Shown: piece by piece, positions 38,343 to 46,870 of the stretch
How positions within the stretch are numbered: position 1 is the first letter of the stretch
How the letters are laid out: every line of letters starts with the position of its first letter
Assembly (NCBI RefSeq): GCF_030209435.1
Contig: NZ_JARVRX010000001.1
Location: 904,267 to 968,266 of the forward strand
DNA: 64,000 bases
Reading direction: 5' to 3'
Source of the DNA: Mycolicibacterium sp. lyk4-40-TYG-92
Lineage (GTDB): Bacteria; Actinomycetota; Actinomycetes; Mycobacteriales; Mycobacteriaceae
Position numbers and translations under genes: made by a program
The notes under the pieces: generated by a model
Seen by the model: the letters and a program-made list of their open reading frames with translations, nothing else
Told to the model about the DNA's origin: nothing
The model's database searches: none

Positions 38343-39329
38343 TCACGCGGCCGCATGGGCAGATGCCGAGGCGCACACAGCGTTGACGTGGCCTACTGCG
38401 TGGGCGATGTGGTTCACGCCGGGGACGGCGTCGGTGGTGTCGTAGGTGACGTGTGGTGCGGTGTTGGCGGCGACGAACTGCAACGCCACCACAGCGGCCT
38501 CGATGGCGTCGACCACGGTCACACCTTGAACTTGGCCTGCGGGCAGCGAGGGAATGCCCGGGGTGCTCATCAATTGCCCGGCTTGCGCTGCGAACGCGCC
38601 GAGTGCTGCGAGGCCGCCGAGCCCACCGAGTGGCCCCAACAGGTCCATGAGCAGTTGTATAACGCCTTTGGCGATCGCCTGAATCATCGGCAACGGTGTC
38701 GGTGAGAGTCCAATGTCTACGCCCATGTCGTAGAAGATGCGAATGATGCGGCCGGCGCCGTTGAGCGGCGTCGCCGTATAGAGGTCAATTCCGTTGGCGC
38801 CGTTGGCAGGTCCGTTGGATTCGTACCACCAGCGCGGGTCGGGATGGTCGACCCGTACTGGGCTGATACCGGCACCACCGGGATCGGGTGCACCGCCGCC
38901 GGTGACGCCGGCCGGGCGCATCGGGTCACCGAAACTGAACCCTCCGATGAAGTCGTCGAATCGGTTTTCCAGCTGGCCGCCCGGCAGTAACTCGACGAAA
39001 ATCTCGCTGGCGCACTGGCCACCCTGGCTGTAGCCGCCCAGTCCGAATGTTTGGTTCGGGTGTGCGTTAATCCAGTTCATCGCCCATTGCTTGCCGATCG
39101 CGACGCTCTGTCGATAGCTCGGCGCCATCGGGTCAGGGCTGTTGACTGGGCCGAACGACCACGGTGCCTGTACCGCGACCTCGTAAACCAGTTCCGGGTC
39201 AGCGTTTTGGATCACCCATGAGCTGTAACCGGTGCCGGGCGCGGCCCAGGTGCCCGAGCAGGTCAGCCACGCATGACGGATCCGGCGGACCCCTCGAATA
39301 TCGGCAAGCAGGTCGCCGAAGTCGGTCAT
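38343..39329 (-). CDS. lysB: Mycobacteriophage-type LysB (mycolylarabinogalactan esterase)
   Basis: 328 aa from the ATG at 39329 (MTDFGDLLADIRGVRRIRH), which overlaps the lysA stop (TAATG). Alpha/beta hydrolase of the LysB/cutinase group: nucleophile Ser101 in GLGGYSQGGQCAS, then a long lid region (PVRVDHPDPRWWYESNG) and a C-terminal helical part. LysB cuts the ester bond between mycolic acids and arabinogalactan, detaching the outer membrane in the last step of phage lysis. No signal peptide, as usual for LysB. Its pairing with lysA marks a phage origin; no holin, tail or capsid gene is present, so this is an isolated lysis pair. Confidence 0.85.
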   Translation of the reverse strand: MTDFGDLLADIRGVRRIRHAWLTCSGTWAAPGTGYSSWVIQNADPELVYEVAVQAPWSFGPVNSPDPMAPSYRQSVAIGKQWAMNWINAHPNQTFGLGGYSQGGQCASEIFVELLPGGQLENRFDDFIGGFSFGDPMRPAGVTGGGAPDPGGAGISPVRVDHPDPRWWYESNGPANGANGIDLYTATPLNGAGRIIRIFYDMGVDIGLSPTPLPMIQAIAKGVIQLLMDLLGPLGGLGGLAALGAFAAQAGQLMSTPGIPSLPAGQVQGVTVVDAIEAAVVALQFVAANTAPHVTYDTTDAVPGVNHIAHAVGHVNAVCASASAHAAA

Positions 39330-41014
39330 TATCTGGGAGCTTTCTTCGCTGCCCTGGTGGGCTGCTTTTTTGCTGCCGCCTTCGCGGGTTGCTTCTTCGC
39401 CGCCGCCTTGGCCGGCTGCTTTCGCGCAGCCTTCACTGCCGCTACTGTCTTCACGGGTCCGCCGTTGCCGTTCGGTTTGAAGGCGCTCGTGGGTAGGCCG
39501 TTGGCCTGGCGCCACTGAATCGCGAACTCCATCAACTCCATCAACACATCGCCCGAATCGCGTTCGATGCCATCGGAAAACACGTGAGTCCAGGCGATCT
39601 GCTCGTTGATGGGCACGATCTGCTCGTAGGCGTCAGTGTGGCCGGGGTGCACGCTGCCGTCGGGCATGGTGCGGTTCCACGGTCCGCGAGCTTGATCGCT
39701 GACGACCTGGTTGAAGTCGCGTGGCCAGCGTGAGTAGGCCCACCGCCAGGGCTCCGGCAGCCCATTGCCGTCTACGCCGGCGGTGGCGTTCTTGATGTCT
39801 TGGGCGTCGGCCATGCTGATCACTCCTGTGGTCGTGGGGATGGTAAGTAGCACCGCGCCCATGCCGCGGCAACGGTTCCAGCGGGCGATACGGTCTTCGA
39901 TACCGTTGGCACGCCCCGTGTTTTCGTTTCGGCCGTTGACTGCGATTGATCCGCCCTCGATGTCGGCGCGGTCGGCGAAGTCGTTCATCGGTCGCTGCGT
40001 GGTCCAGAACCAGATGGCTCCGAGAAATGCGTAGCGGTCAGTTGCCAGCTGGTCGGGATCATCGACGAAGAACGTCGGCGAGGGCACGAGCTTTTTGCCG
40101 AATGCCCACTGCGACAGGTTGGTGTAGTTGTTTCGCCCGGTGACTTGGATGGGACCGCGGCCTCTGAACCGAAAGCCGTCGCCGGGCTGGAGGTTTCCGA
40201 GATCAGCGCGGCCCTGGTATCCGGCTTGGTCTGCAGTCGGCCCCCACAGCTCGAACATGAACTTCAATCCAACGGATTCGTGGCCGACCTGGGCCATCCA
40301 CATCGCGACGCGGTCAATGGTGTTGCACTGGGACTGCTGCAGCGCCTGGGTCACTGACGGCAGCAGCTCGCGGTAGCGGTCGAACGGCACGCTGCCGCCC
40401 ATTGCGCGCATCAGTGTGTCGGCGGCCTGGTCGGGCGGTGCGATCGGCGCGGCCTGCTTGGCTCCGGTGTCGGCGTACGCGTAGCCCTTCGGCGGAATGA
40501 GTTTGGCTGCTTGGTCGAAGGTGATCCAGTAGCAGAATGGGGGGAAGCCGGGGTCGGCGATCCAGAGTGCCCGCGCGGCCGGGTCGTCGTCATAGCCCAT
40601 GCAGGCGATGTAGTGAAAGACCTCGCCGCCGTGGTAGCTAGGCGATGGCGAGCCCTTTACCCCGATCGGGTAGTTGTTCGGTGGCGCATCCCAATTCATT
40701 ACAACGCCGAAGCCACCGTCGATTGATTGGACGATGTTGTTCCACAACTCAGCCTTCTGCTGGTCGGTGGCGGGGTAGTGCTCGATGTAGATCGACGTAT
40801 ATCGCGCGTCTGGCACGATCAGGTCGAGCACCCGCTCGATGAGGCCGACATAGTCCGTACCGTTCACTGTGGTGTGGATCTGTTGGATCAGGTCGGGCTC
40901 GGTGCGAATGATGCCCCGTGAGTTCAGCACCACTTGGCATGACGCCGGGCCGCAGTCCCACGTCTCTCGCTGCGGCACTACGGACGGGTCAAATTGCAGC
41001 TTCTTCTCTGTCAC
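39329..41014 (-). CDS. lysA: Mycobacteriophage-type LysA endolysin (C39-like peptidase + GH19)
   Basis: 561 aa from GTG at 41014 (VTEKKLQFDPSVVPQ). Residues 1-190: C39-like cysteine peptidase with Cys21 in WDCGPASC and the His in GGEVFHYIACMGYD. About 220-400: GH19 lysozyme/chitinase-like domain, catalytic Glu in AQVGHESVGLKF and the FRGRGPIQVTGRNNY substrate loop. About 425-535: unassigned phage-like region. The last 30 residues are a Lys/Ala/Pro repeat (AAKKQPAKAAAKKQP), probably cell-wall or nucleic-acid binding. The two catalytic domains cleave peptide cross-links and glycan strands. It overlaps lysB by one base. Upstream 560 bp are gene-free, so it may have its own promoter. Confidence 0.85.
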   Translation of the reverse strand: MTEKKLQFDPSVVPQRETWDCGPASCQVVLNSRGIIRTEPDLIQQIHTTVNGTDYVGLIERVLDLIVPDARYTSIYIEHYPATDQQKAELWNNIVQSIDGGFGVVMNWDAPPNNYPIGVKGSPSPSYHGGEVFHYIACMGYDDDPAARALWIADPGFPPFCYWITFDQAAKLIPPKGYAYADTGAKQAAPIAPPDQAADTLMRAMGGSVPFDRYRELLPSVTQALQQSQCNTIDRVAMWMAQVGHESVGLKFMFELWGPTADQAGYQGRADLGNLQPGDGFRFRGRGPIQVTGRNNYTNLSQWAFGKKLVPSPTFFVDDPDQLATDRYAFLGAIWFWTTQRPMNDFADRADIEGGSIAVNGRNENTGRANGIEDRIARWNRCRGMGAVLLTIPTTTGVISMADAQDIKNATAGVDGNGLPEPWRWAYSRWPRDFNQVVSDQARGPWNRTMPDGSVHPGHTDAYEQIVPINEQIAWTHVFSDGIERDSGDVLMELMEFAIQWRQANGLPTSAFKPNGNGGPVKTVAAVKAARKQPAKAAAKKQPAKAAAKKQPTRAAKKAPR

Positions 41015-41818
41015 GTGAGCGCCCCCCAGTTCAGCCTCACCGAGTCGGACATCGATACGCACCACGGGCCCGTGCCAACACCTTCGAACGCTGTGGCCGT
41101 AGGGCGCACGCATCTTCCGGTACCTGCTTTTACCTCCTGGCAATTGGAGCACTGCGAGGGCGTTAGCGGACCAGGATTCGCAAATTTGCTGCGATGTTCC
41201 CCAAATTTCGCGAGTTGACCTTCAAGATCGGCGCGAAATCGCCATTGTAGGAGTGGTGGGTCAAGCCTGGGGGAGTTCGGCAGTCTTTGTCGCGACGATC
41301 CGGTTCTAGCGCTGTGCGTCAGCTCGCAACTGTACCAAAGGCATTCGTGTTAACCATAAATGACCATAAGGTCACAACGGCAAGAGGTCGCGTCGCTGTG
41401 TTCAACGGCACGGCTTTTGTGTGGTGGTCGCGCAGAAAATATCGATCTTGAAATGCGTGGGCAATTTGCGGAATCAAGATCAAGCCATCGGCTAATTAGT
41501 GATTTGCTCTTCGCCTCTGTGTACAGAAGGGATCGGAACTCTAGGTTCGTGCCGGCGATGGCCCGTATGCCCTAAGTACGGTTGAGCTTGGCGGGTGTTT
41601 TCTTCGGACGAAATTGGTGCGCGGGTGTCGGTGCGGGCGTACCTTGCGAGGTAGCCGCGCAAGCGATACCGATCGGACATCGTTGGGGGCACCACGGTGG
41701 AGAACAGTTCTACGTGCATCTATGGCCGAGGCGAACCGGCCGGCCACAATCGCCGAGAAGTGGGCGACGATTGTCGTCGCCTTCTGCGCGGACCCTCGGC
41801 TCAGGCAGGCAGGCAGCG
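41015..41818. other. Gene-poor divergent region between lysA and the S8 protease
   Basis: About 800 bp, noticeably richer in A+T than the flanking genes, with no convincing gene, tRNA or repeat. It must contain divergent promoters. A short rightward frame from ATG 41722 (39 codons, MAEANRPATIAEKWATIVV) reads protein-like and ends at 41841 inside the protease gene; it may be a small leader gene or a frame-shifted upstream piece. Confidence 0.5.
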
Positions 41819-43849
41819 ATGACTTTCGAATCCCGCGATGATGACATCGGAGCCCCGTCTGCGGAACGCTCGTGGCAGGCCAGGGTGCTGTGCGCGGTGA
41901 CGGCCCTCGAGGACGAGGAGCGGCCCGCGACGGCGACGGCGATCAAGGAGATGGTCGGCGCGAAGTTCGCTTCCCTATTCCTGGCGGCCGACCGGTTATA
42001 TCAGGGCGCGCGGCCAAGTTGGGAGTCGCGTGTCGACGAAGCCGCGACAAAACTAGTATCCCGAAAACTGCTTCGCCGCAGCACGGCACGAGCTGTGGAT
42101 ACCGCCGCGGGCGAGCAGGTCCTGGCGACCACGGCTGCCGGACGCAGACAATCCGAGGCGGCCTGCAATGTTGCTCAGCTGGTTGCCGAGGACACCGCGC
42201 CCGCCGCACCACCAGCTGTCTCCGCGGGTCCTGTGATTTCTGGCGTCGTCGTGGCGTCGTTGCAAGACAAGGTAAAACAGTCCTCCCATGAGGAGCCGCC
42301 CTGGAGGGACACTCAGCGATTCGCGGGGGTGGCCGGGCCGTCATTTCGGTCCCGCTATCTGATCCACGGCGCCGTCGGTCCGACCATCGACTGGCAGAGC
42401 CTGATTCATCAGCCAGATTCACCCGAGCCGGTGATGATCGAGCTGAATCTGCAATACGGCCTGGGCACCGACGCCGCGCAAGGCACCGGCATCGGCGGCG
42501 CTATTGCCCGGGTACGCCAGCTGTGGACCTTGGTCGGCGGCGCCGGGGAACCCGTCGTCGTAGCCGAACATTACCTGTCGGGGGAGCTGACCACCGAACA
42601 GGTGCAGAACATTGCCACCGCGGACTCAGCTGCCGGAGATTGGCCCCAGCGCGCCATCTTCCGAATCTGGCCAGACTTCCCAGTGCACCGCCAGATTGAC
42701 GCCTCGACGATCACGGTGAAGGCGGTGCCGGCGCAGCGGTCTTTCGCTGCCTTCGGCGAGGGCATCGTATGGGCGGTCATCGACTCCGGCATTGATGAGA
42801 CGCATCCGCACTTTCTCGGCCATCACACGCTCGACGACCCGGCGGTAGCCGATCTGCATCACGACTTCGTCTCTGGCAGTGACGATCCCAAACGGGCATT
42901 AATCGACGACGACGGACACGGAACGCACGTGGCAGGGATCATCGCTGGTGGCCTACGGGATTGGAAACCTGACGACGACCGGCCCCGTCACGCCCTGGCC
43001 GTCGCGAAACGTCAAAACAACGGCGCACCGGGCAGTAGCGACCCCATCCTGATACCCCGCACTGTGGACATCGACCAGCTCAATGGCGTTGCGCCGCTGA
43101 CCAAACTCGTCAGCCTCAAGGTGCTCAGCGAGTTTGGCGACCTGACCGCCAGGACTGGCCGGGTGATGGCCGCCCTCGCCTACGTCCGCCAAAAGAACGC
43201 CGAGGCCGGCAAATTGACCCGTATCCACGGGGTCAACCTCTCGCTGGGTTACGCATTTCTCGCTGAATGGTTCGGATGCGGACAGAGTCCACTGTGCCTG
43301 GAAGTGAACCGGCTGGTGGACTCCGGTGTCGTGGTCGTGGCCGCGGCGGGCAACTCCGGCTACGTCACTCTCAACGAGAGCCAGTCAGATGTGACCCAGT
43401 TCAGTGCCGGCATCACGATCAACGATCCAGGCAACGCGGAAAAGGCCATCACCGTGGGCTCGACACACCGAGATTCCCCTCACACCAACGGGATTTCCTT
43501 CTTCTCTTCCCGCGGACCGACCGGTGACGGCCGCTGCAAGCCGGACCTCGTGGCACCGGGCGAACGCATCACCTCCGCCGCTGCCGGAAAGAACCTCACA
43601 AGCATCACGAGCGCCCAGTTCCCCGACTTCGATGGCGCCGCGGCCTATATCGAGGACAGCGGCACCAGCATGTCTGCCCCCCACGTATCAGGAGCGATCG
43701 CAGCATTTCTTTCGGTACAGCGCGAGTATGTCGGAAACCCCGACGAGGTCAAGCGGATCTTCATGTCATCGGCCACATCGCTGCACCGCGACCCGAGTTT
43801 CCAGGGTGCCGGAATGGTCGACCTGATGCGCGCCTTACAGACACCCTAA
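41819..43849 (+). CDS. Cytoplasmic subtilisin-like (S8) protease with N-terminal helical domain
   Basis: 676 aa from ATG 41819 (MTFESRDDDIGAPSAERSW); upstream frame to 41582 is not protein-like. Residues 15-110 form a helical, possibly winged-helix domain (TATAIKEMVGAKFASLFLAADRLYQ). The S8 domain occupies about 300-676 with the full triad: Asp322 (VIDSGID), His367 (DGHGTHVAG), Ser617 (GTSMSAPHVSG), and oxyanion Asn in AAAGNSGY. There is no signal peptide and no obvious propeptide, so it should act inside the cell. It leads a rightward cluster with an alpha/beta hydrolase 23 bp behind. Cytoplasmic S8 proteases occur as effectors in some phage-defence systems (IetAS type), but the AAA partner is absent here. 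Confidence 0.85.
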   Translation: MTFESRDDDIGAPSAERSWQARVLCAVTALEDEERPATATAIKEMVGAKFASLFLAADRLYQGARPSWESRVDEAATKLVSRKLLRRSTARAVDTAAGEQVLATTAAGRRQSEAACNVAQLVAEDTAPAAPPAVSAGPVISGVVVASLQDKVKQSSHEEPPWRDTQRFAGVAGPSFRSRYLIHGAVGPTIDWQSLIHQPDSPEPVMIELNLQYGLGTDAAQGTGIGGAIARVRQLWTLVGGAGEPVVVAEHYLSGELTTEQVQNIATADSAAGDWPQRAIFRIWPDFPVHRQIDASTITVKAVPAQRSFAAFGEGIVWAVIDSGIDETHPHFLGHHTLDDPAVADLHHDFVSGSDDPKRALIDDDGHGTHVAGIIAGGLRDWKPDDDRPRHALAVAKRQNNGAPGSSDPILIPRTVDIDQLNGVAPLTKLVSLKVLSEFGDLTARTGRVMAALAYVRQKNAEAGKLTRIHGVNLSLGYAFLAEWFGCGQSPLCLEVNRLVDSGVVVVAAAGNSGYVTLNESQSDVTQFSAGITINDPGNAEKAITVGSTHRDSPHTNGISFFSSRGPTGDGRCKPDLVAPGERITSAAAGKNLTSITSAQFPDFDGAAAYIEDSGTSMSAPHVSGAIAAFLSVQREYVGNPDEVKRIFMSSATSLHRDPSFQGAGMVDLMRALQTP

Positions 43850-43872
43850 CCACCGAAAGGACCACGATAATT

Positions 43873-45228
43873 ATGGCCATCTCAGGACCTTGGAAAATCA
43901 CATTCGACGACCAGGGCGACCCCGATCCAGCGGCCGAACAGGATCTCGGCCATCAGCTGGCCGACAGCCAGGTCACCGACCTCGTCGTGTTCTCCCACGG
44001 GTGGAACAACGACGAAGCCGCGGCGACAGCGCTCTACGCGAAATGGGTCGACCTCCTCAACGCTCAGCTGGACCCCGACCACAAAGTCGGTTTCCTCGGC
44101 GTTCGTTGGCCATCGCAGCTGTGGCGTGACGTGACCATCCCGGACTTCGATCCCCCGCCGGGAGCGGCCCCCGGGGCCGCGGCGCTCACCACAACCGCAA
44201 CCGCCAACGCGGGCAGCCCGGCGTTGACCCCGCAGCAGCTACAGGACCTCAAAACCCTCTTCCCCCAAGGAGCCACGGAACTCGACGAGATCGCCTCGCT
44301 GCTCGCCGTAGACCCCAGCCAGGCAAAAGCCGACGAGCTGCTGGCGACTATGCAGCGATTCAACGACGCCGTCAGCGTCAAATCCGCCGACGGCGAGGCG
44401 GCCGAGACCGAACGGCCGGCGATGTTCAAAGACGGCAAGACCCCCAATGAGGTCTTCGGCGCCTACGCCAACGCGCTGGTCGCATCAGGAGTCAACCTCG
44501 CCGGCGCGGGAGCCGGCGGCGGCGCCGGCGTCCTCGACCAGATCGGGAAGCTCTGGCATGGAGCCAAGGAAGCACTGCGAGGGCTGTCCTACTGGCAGAT
44601 GAAGAACCGCGCCGGCGTGGTGGGGCAACGCGGGCTAGGCCCGCTCATCGGGCGGATCACCGCCAAGGACGAATTCAAGACACTGCGAATCCATCTGGTC
44701 GGACATAGCTTTGGCGCCCGCGTGGTCTCCTTCGCGTTGGCCGGCCTGCCCGCAGGTGACCCGTCGCCAGTCAAATCGGTCACCCTGCTCGAAGGTGCGT
44801 TCTCCCGATTCGCCTTCTTGGACACACTTCCGTTCGACGCCACGCCCCCCAAGGGCGCACTGGCGGGTCAGCTAGTCCGAGTCGACGGACCGCTCACCGT
44901 GTGCTTCTCCAGTTACGACACCGCGCTGAGCCTCAGTTACCCACTGGCCTCGGCAGCCGCCGGGCAGGACACAGCCGGCGTCACCGACCCGCTGTTCCGC
45001 TACCGCGCGATTGGTTCCCTCGGCGCATACGACAGCACGACACAATTCATCGACCAGGTCGGCACCGGCTACCCGTTCGCCAAGAACACAATCCTCAACA
45101 TCGATTCGTCCGCGGTGGTGAGGAACGGCAATCCACCGTCTGGGGCTCACAGCGACATCTTCCACCCCGAGTTAGCGTGGATCGTCGCATCTGCCGCCAA
45201 ACTCACGCCTGACAGAGTGGGCGGGTAG
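43873..45228 (+). CDS. Alpha/beta hydrolase paired with the S8 protease
   Basis: 451 aa. The N-terminal VVFSHGWNNDEAAATALY motif supplies the oxyanion loop; the nucleophile is Ser279 in HLVGHSFGARVVSFAL; candidate acid and base residues follow (SVTLLEGAF; SGAHSDIFHPELAW). An insertion of about 150 Ala/Gly/Asp-rich residues separates the first strands from the elbow. No secretion signal. The start follows the protease stop by 23 bp with GAAAGGA upstream, so it is cotranscribed. Closest general description is a serine esterase/lipase; substrate unknown. It may be the effector released by the protease, or vice versa. Confidence 0.8.
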   Translation: MAISGPWKITFDDQGDPDPAAEQDLGHQLADSQVTDLVVFSHGWNNDEAAATALYAKWVDLLNAQLDPDHKVGFLGVRWPSQLWRDVTIPDFDPPPGAAPGAAALTTTATANAGSPALTPQQLQDLKTLFPQGATELDEIASLLAVDPSQAKADELLATMQRFNDAVSVKSADGEAAETERPAMFKDGKTPNEVFGAYANALVASGVNLAGAGAGGGAGVLDQIGKLWHGAKEALRGLSYWQMKNRAGVVGQRGLGPLIGRITAKDEFKTLRIHLVGHSFGARVVSFALAGLPAGDPSPVKSVTLLEGAFSRFAFLDTLPFDATPPKGALAGQLVRVDGPLTVCFSSYDTALSLSYPLASAAAGQDTAGVTDPLFRYRAIGSLGAYDSTTQFIDQVGTGYPFAKNTILNIDSSAVVRNGNPPSGAHSDIFHPELAWIVASAAKLTPDRVGG

Positions 45229-45362
45229 TTAATCCCTGGATCATCAGATGCGTTGTCTGGCGAGCAGATTTGGCGGACGTTACTGTCTGCCGAACCGAAC
45301 TCGTTTCTCGGCGGAAGATGAGTTCCGCATCCCAGTTCCGCGGACGGTTAGGAGGACACACG

Positions 45363-46184
45363 ATGGCGACAATAGTCACGCCCGAGGATGCGCTCGCGGC
45401 ACATCTTCGTCGTCCGCAATCGGGAGTGGGCGCGTTCGCGGGCGCCGACCGTCGTCAGCATCTCATCTCGCCCGAGATCGCCCAGAGTCTCGCGCCGATC
45501 GAGACAGAAGACCTGTCTGGGCTCGAACCGCAAAAGTGCCATAGAGCCTTCGGCCGGTGGGGAATTGCGCTCGGGGGCGTCGGCACGGTTCTGCTCCTAT
45601 GCTGGTTCCTCGATGCACATTTCGCACACCCCGCGGTTGTGGCAACCGGATCGGCTGTGCCGGTCGACGGCCTCACAATATTCGCCGTGTTCTTCGTTGC
45701 CGCGCTAGCGATCGAGCGCCTGTTGGAGCCATTCAGCGATGCCATCCTGCCGACAGCGACAAGCGAAATGGAAGCTGGAACCGCGCTCAAGAAGGCGGGC
45801 GCACAGACCGCAGCGTTCGTGCACAGCCGCGCCCAAAGGCGTCAAGCGGACACCGGCGATAGCTCGTCGGACGGCGATGCTGACACCAACGAGGTGACTC
45901 AGGCGATCAAAAGCGCTGCAACCAAGGCTGAGAAGCTCAGTGTTCGGCAACTGGCAAGGACCACCGCGTTCTGGGTGATCGCGACATGCGCGGGCATGGT
46001 CGTCGCCGCATCGATGAACCTATATTTTCTCAGCACCGTAGGAATCGCAGCGACCAAGCCATGGTGGGCGGAAATTCTGGCCACCGGACTGATCATCGGA
46101 GGCGGCACAAAACCCCTACACGACCTTGTCAAGCTCATCTCTAAGTCTGCTGAGACGCAGGCTGCCGACGGCCTGGACGCGTAG
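45363..46184 (+). CDS. Four-TM membrane protein of unknown function
   Basis: 273 aa from ATG 45363 (MATIVTPEDALAAHLRR), which has GGAGG 8 nt upstream; the earlier ATG at 45270 lacks one. Segments: WGIALGGVGTVLLLCWFL, TIFAVFFVAALAIERLLEPF, TAFWVIATCAGMVVAASMNLYFL and ILATGLIIGGGTKPLHDL, arranged as two pairs around an acidic, Asp/Ser-rich central loop (about 150-190). I recognise no named family. It follows the hydrolase by 134 bp. A membrane component would fit an abortive or envelope-directed system. Confidence 0.75.
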   Translation: MATIVTPEDALAAHLRRPQSGVGAFAGADRRQHLISPEIAQSLAPIETEDLSGLEPQKCHRAFGRWGIALGGVGTVLLLCWFLDAHFAHPAVVATGSAVPVDGLTIFAVFFVAALAIERLLEPFSDAILPTATSEMEAGTALKKAGAQTAAFVHSRAQRRQADTGDSSSDGDADTNEVTQAIKSAATKAEKLSVRQLARTTAFWVIATCAGMVVAASMNLYFLSTVGIAATKPWWAEILATGLIIGGGTKPLHDLVKLISKSAETQAADGLDA

Positions 46185-46426
46185 GCCGCGCGAACTGCGT
46201 AATGCGCCGTCGCCCAAATTTTCACCAGAGGTGTGCTGCCACGCGTCTGTGCCGGGGCCGGAGCGGGTGAGAGACAAAGTCGGACGACGAAGTCCGCGCT
46301 TCTAGGCACACGGACACCGCGGTCGCCAGCGTGGGATTGTGACGCTGACTCGAACAGGACGCGTGGACGTGGCCTGATTCGTAGAAACCCAGTCGTCCAG
46401 CGACTTTGATAAATAGAATTGTTCGG

Positions 46427-46870
46427 GTGTCGCCAGCTTGGGGTACCGCCATCGGAGCGTTGATCACCGCCGCAGTAGCCTTCAGCGTCGGCCGGATGAC
46501 TGCAACAACCGCGCGCGAGAGACTCCACGCAGAAATGCGAACCGAGTTCATGGTCCGCGAGGCAATCAACCAACTTCTGCAGCACAAGGAATGGACTCGG
46601 CGCAGCTTCGGAATCATCAAGTACCACATACGCGGCTTCACCGACGATGAGTTGCGGAAGCTGTTGGTAAGCGCCGGAGCGGTGGCGTTTGACGGCCGCA
46701 AAGTAGTCGATGGCGAGCGAACTGAATATTGGGGTCTTCGCACGCGTAACTCGCATCTTCTGGGCTACACCGCAGTCGATGAAAGCAAGTTGCGAACGGT
46801 GAACGATGTAGCCGAGCATCCCGACGGCGACCGGGAACCGCAACAAGACATTTCGGGTTCCTCGAGTTGA
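46427..46870 (+). CDS. Small single-TM protein coupled to the DUF2235 fusion gene
   Basis: 147 aa from GTG 46427 (VSPAWGTAIGALITAAVAFSV); TTG 46406 is an alternative. The start is 7 bp after TAGAAT (46414-46419), a plausible -10, so the transcript may be leaderless. One N-terminal membrane segment (AIGALITAAVAFSVGRMT) is followed by a cytoplasmic domain of about 115 residues (REAINQLLQHKEWTRRSFGIIKYHIRGFTDDELRKLLVSAGAV), rich in charged helices; the DDELRKLL...WGLR part is suggestive of a small winged-helix. Its stop overlaps the next start (TTGA). Family unknown. Confidence 0.7.
   Translation: MSPAWGTAIGALITAAVAFSVGRMTATTARERLHAEMRTEFMVREAINQLLQHKEWTRRSFGIIKYHIRGFTDDELRKLLVSAGAVAFDGRKVVDGERTEYWGLRTRNSHLLGYTAVDESKLRTVNDVAEHPDGDREPQQDISGSSS

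Noticed and set aside
38150..38356. 68-codon leftward frame between the left repeat and lysB
   Set aside because: No ribosome site, odd composition, overlaps lysB end; no family resemblance.
41582..41818. N-terminal extension of the S8 protease
   Set aside because: The added 79 residues are Arg/Gly-rich and unlike protein; ATG 41819 begins a coherent helical domain.
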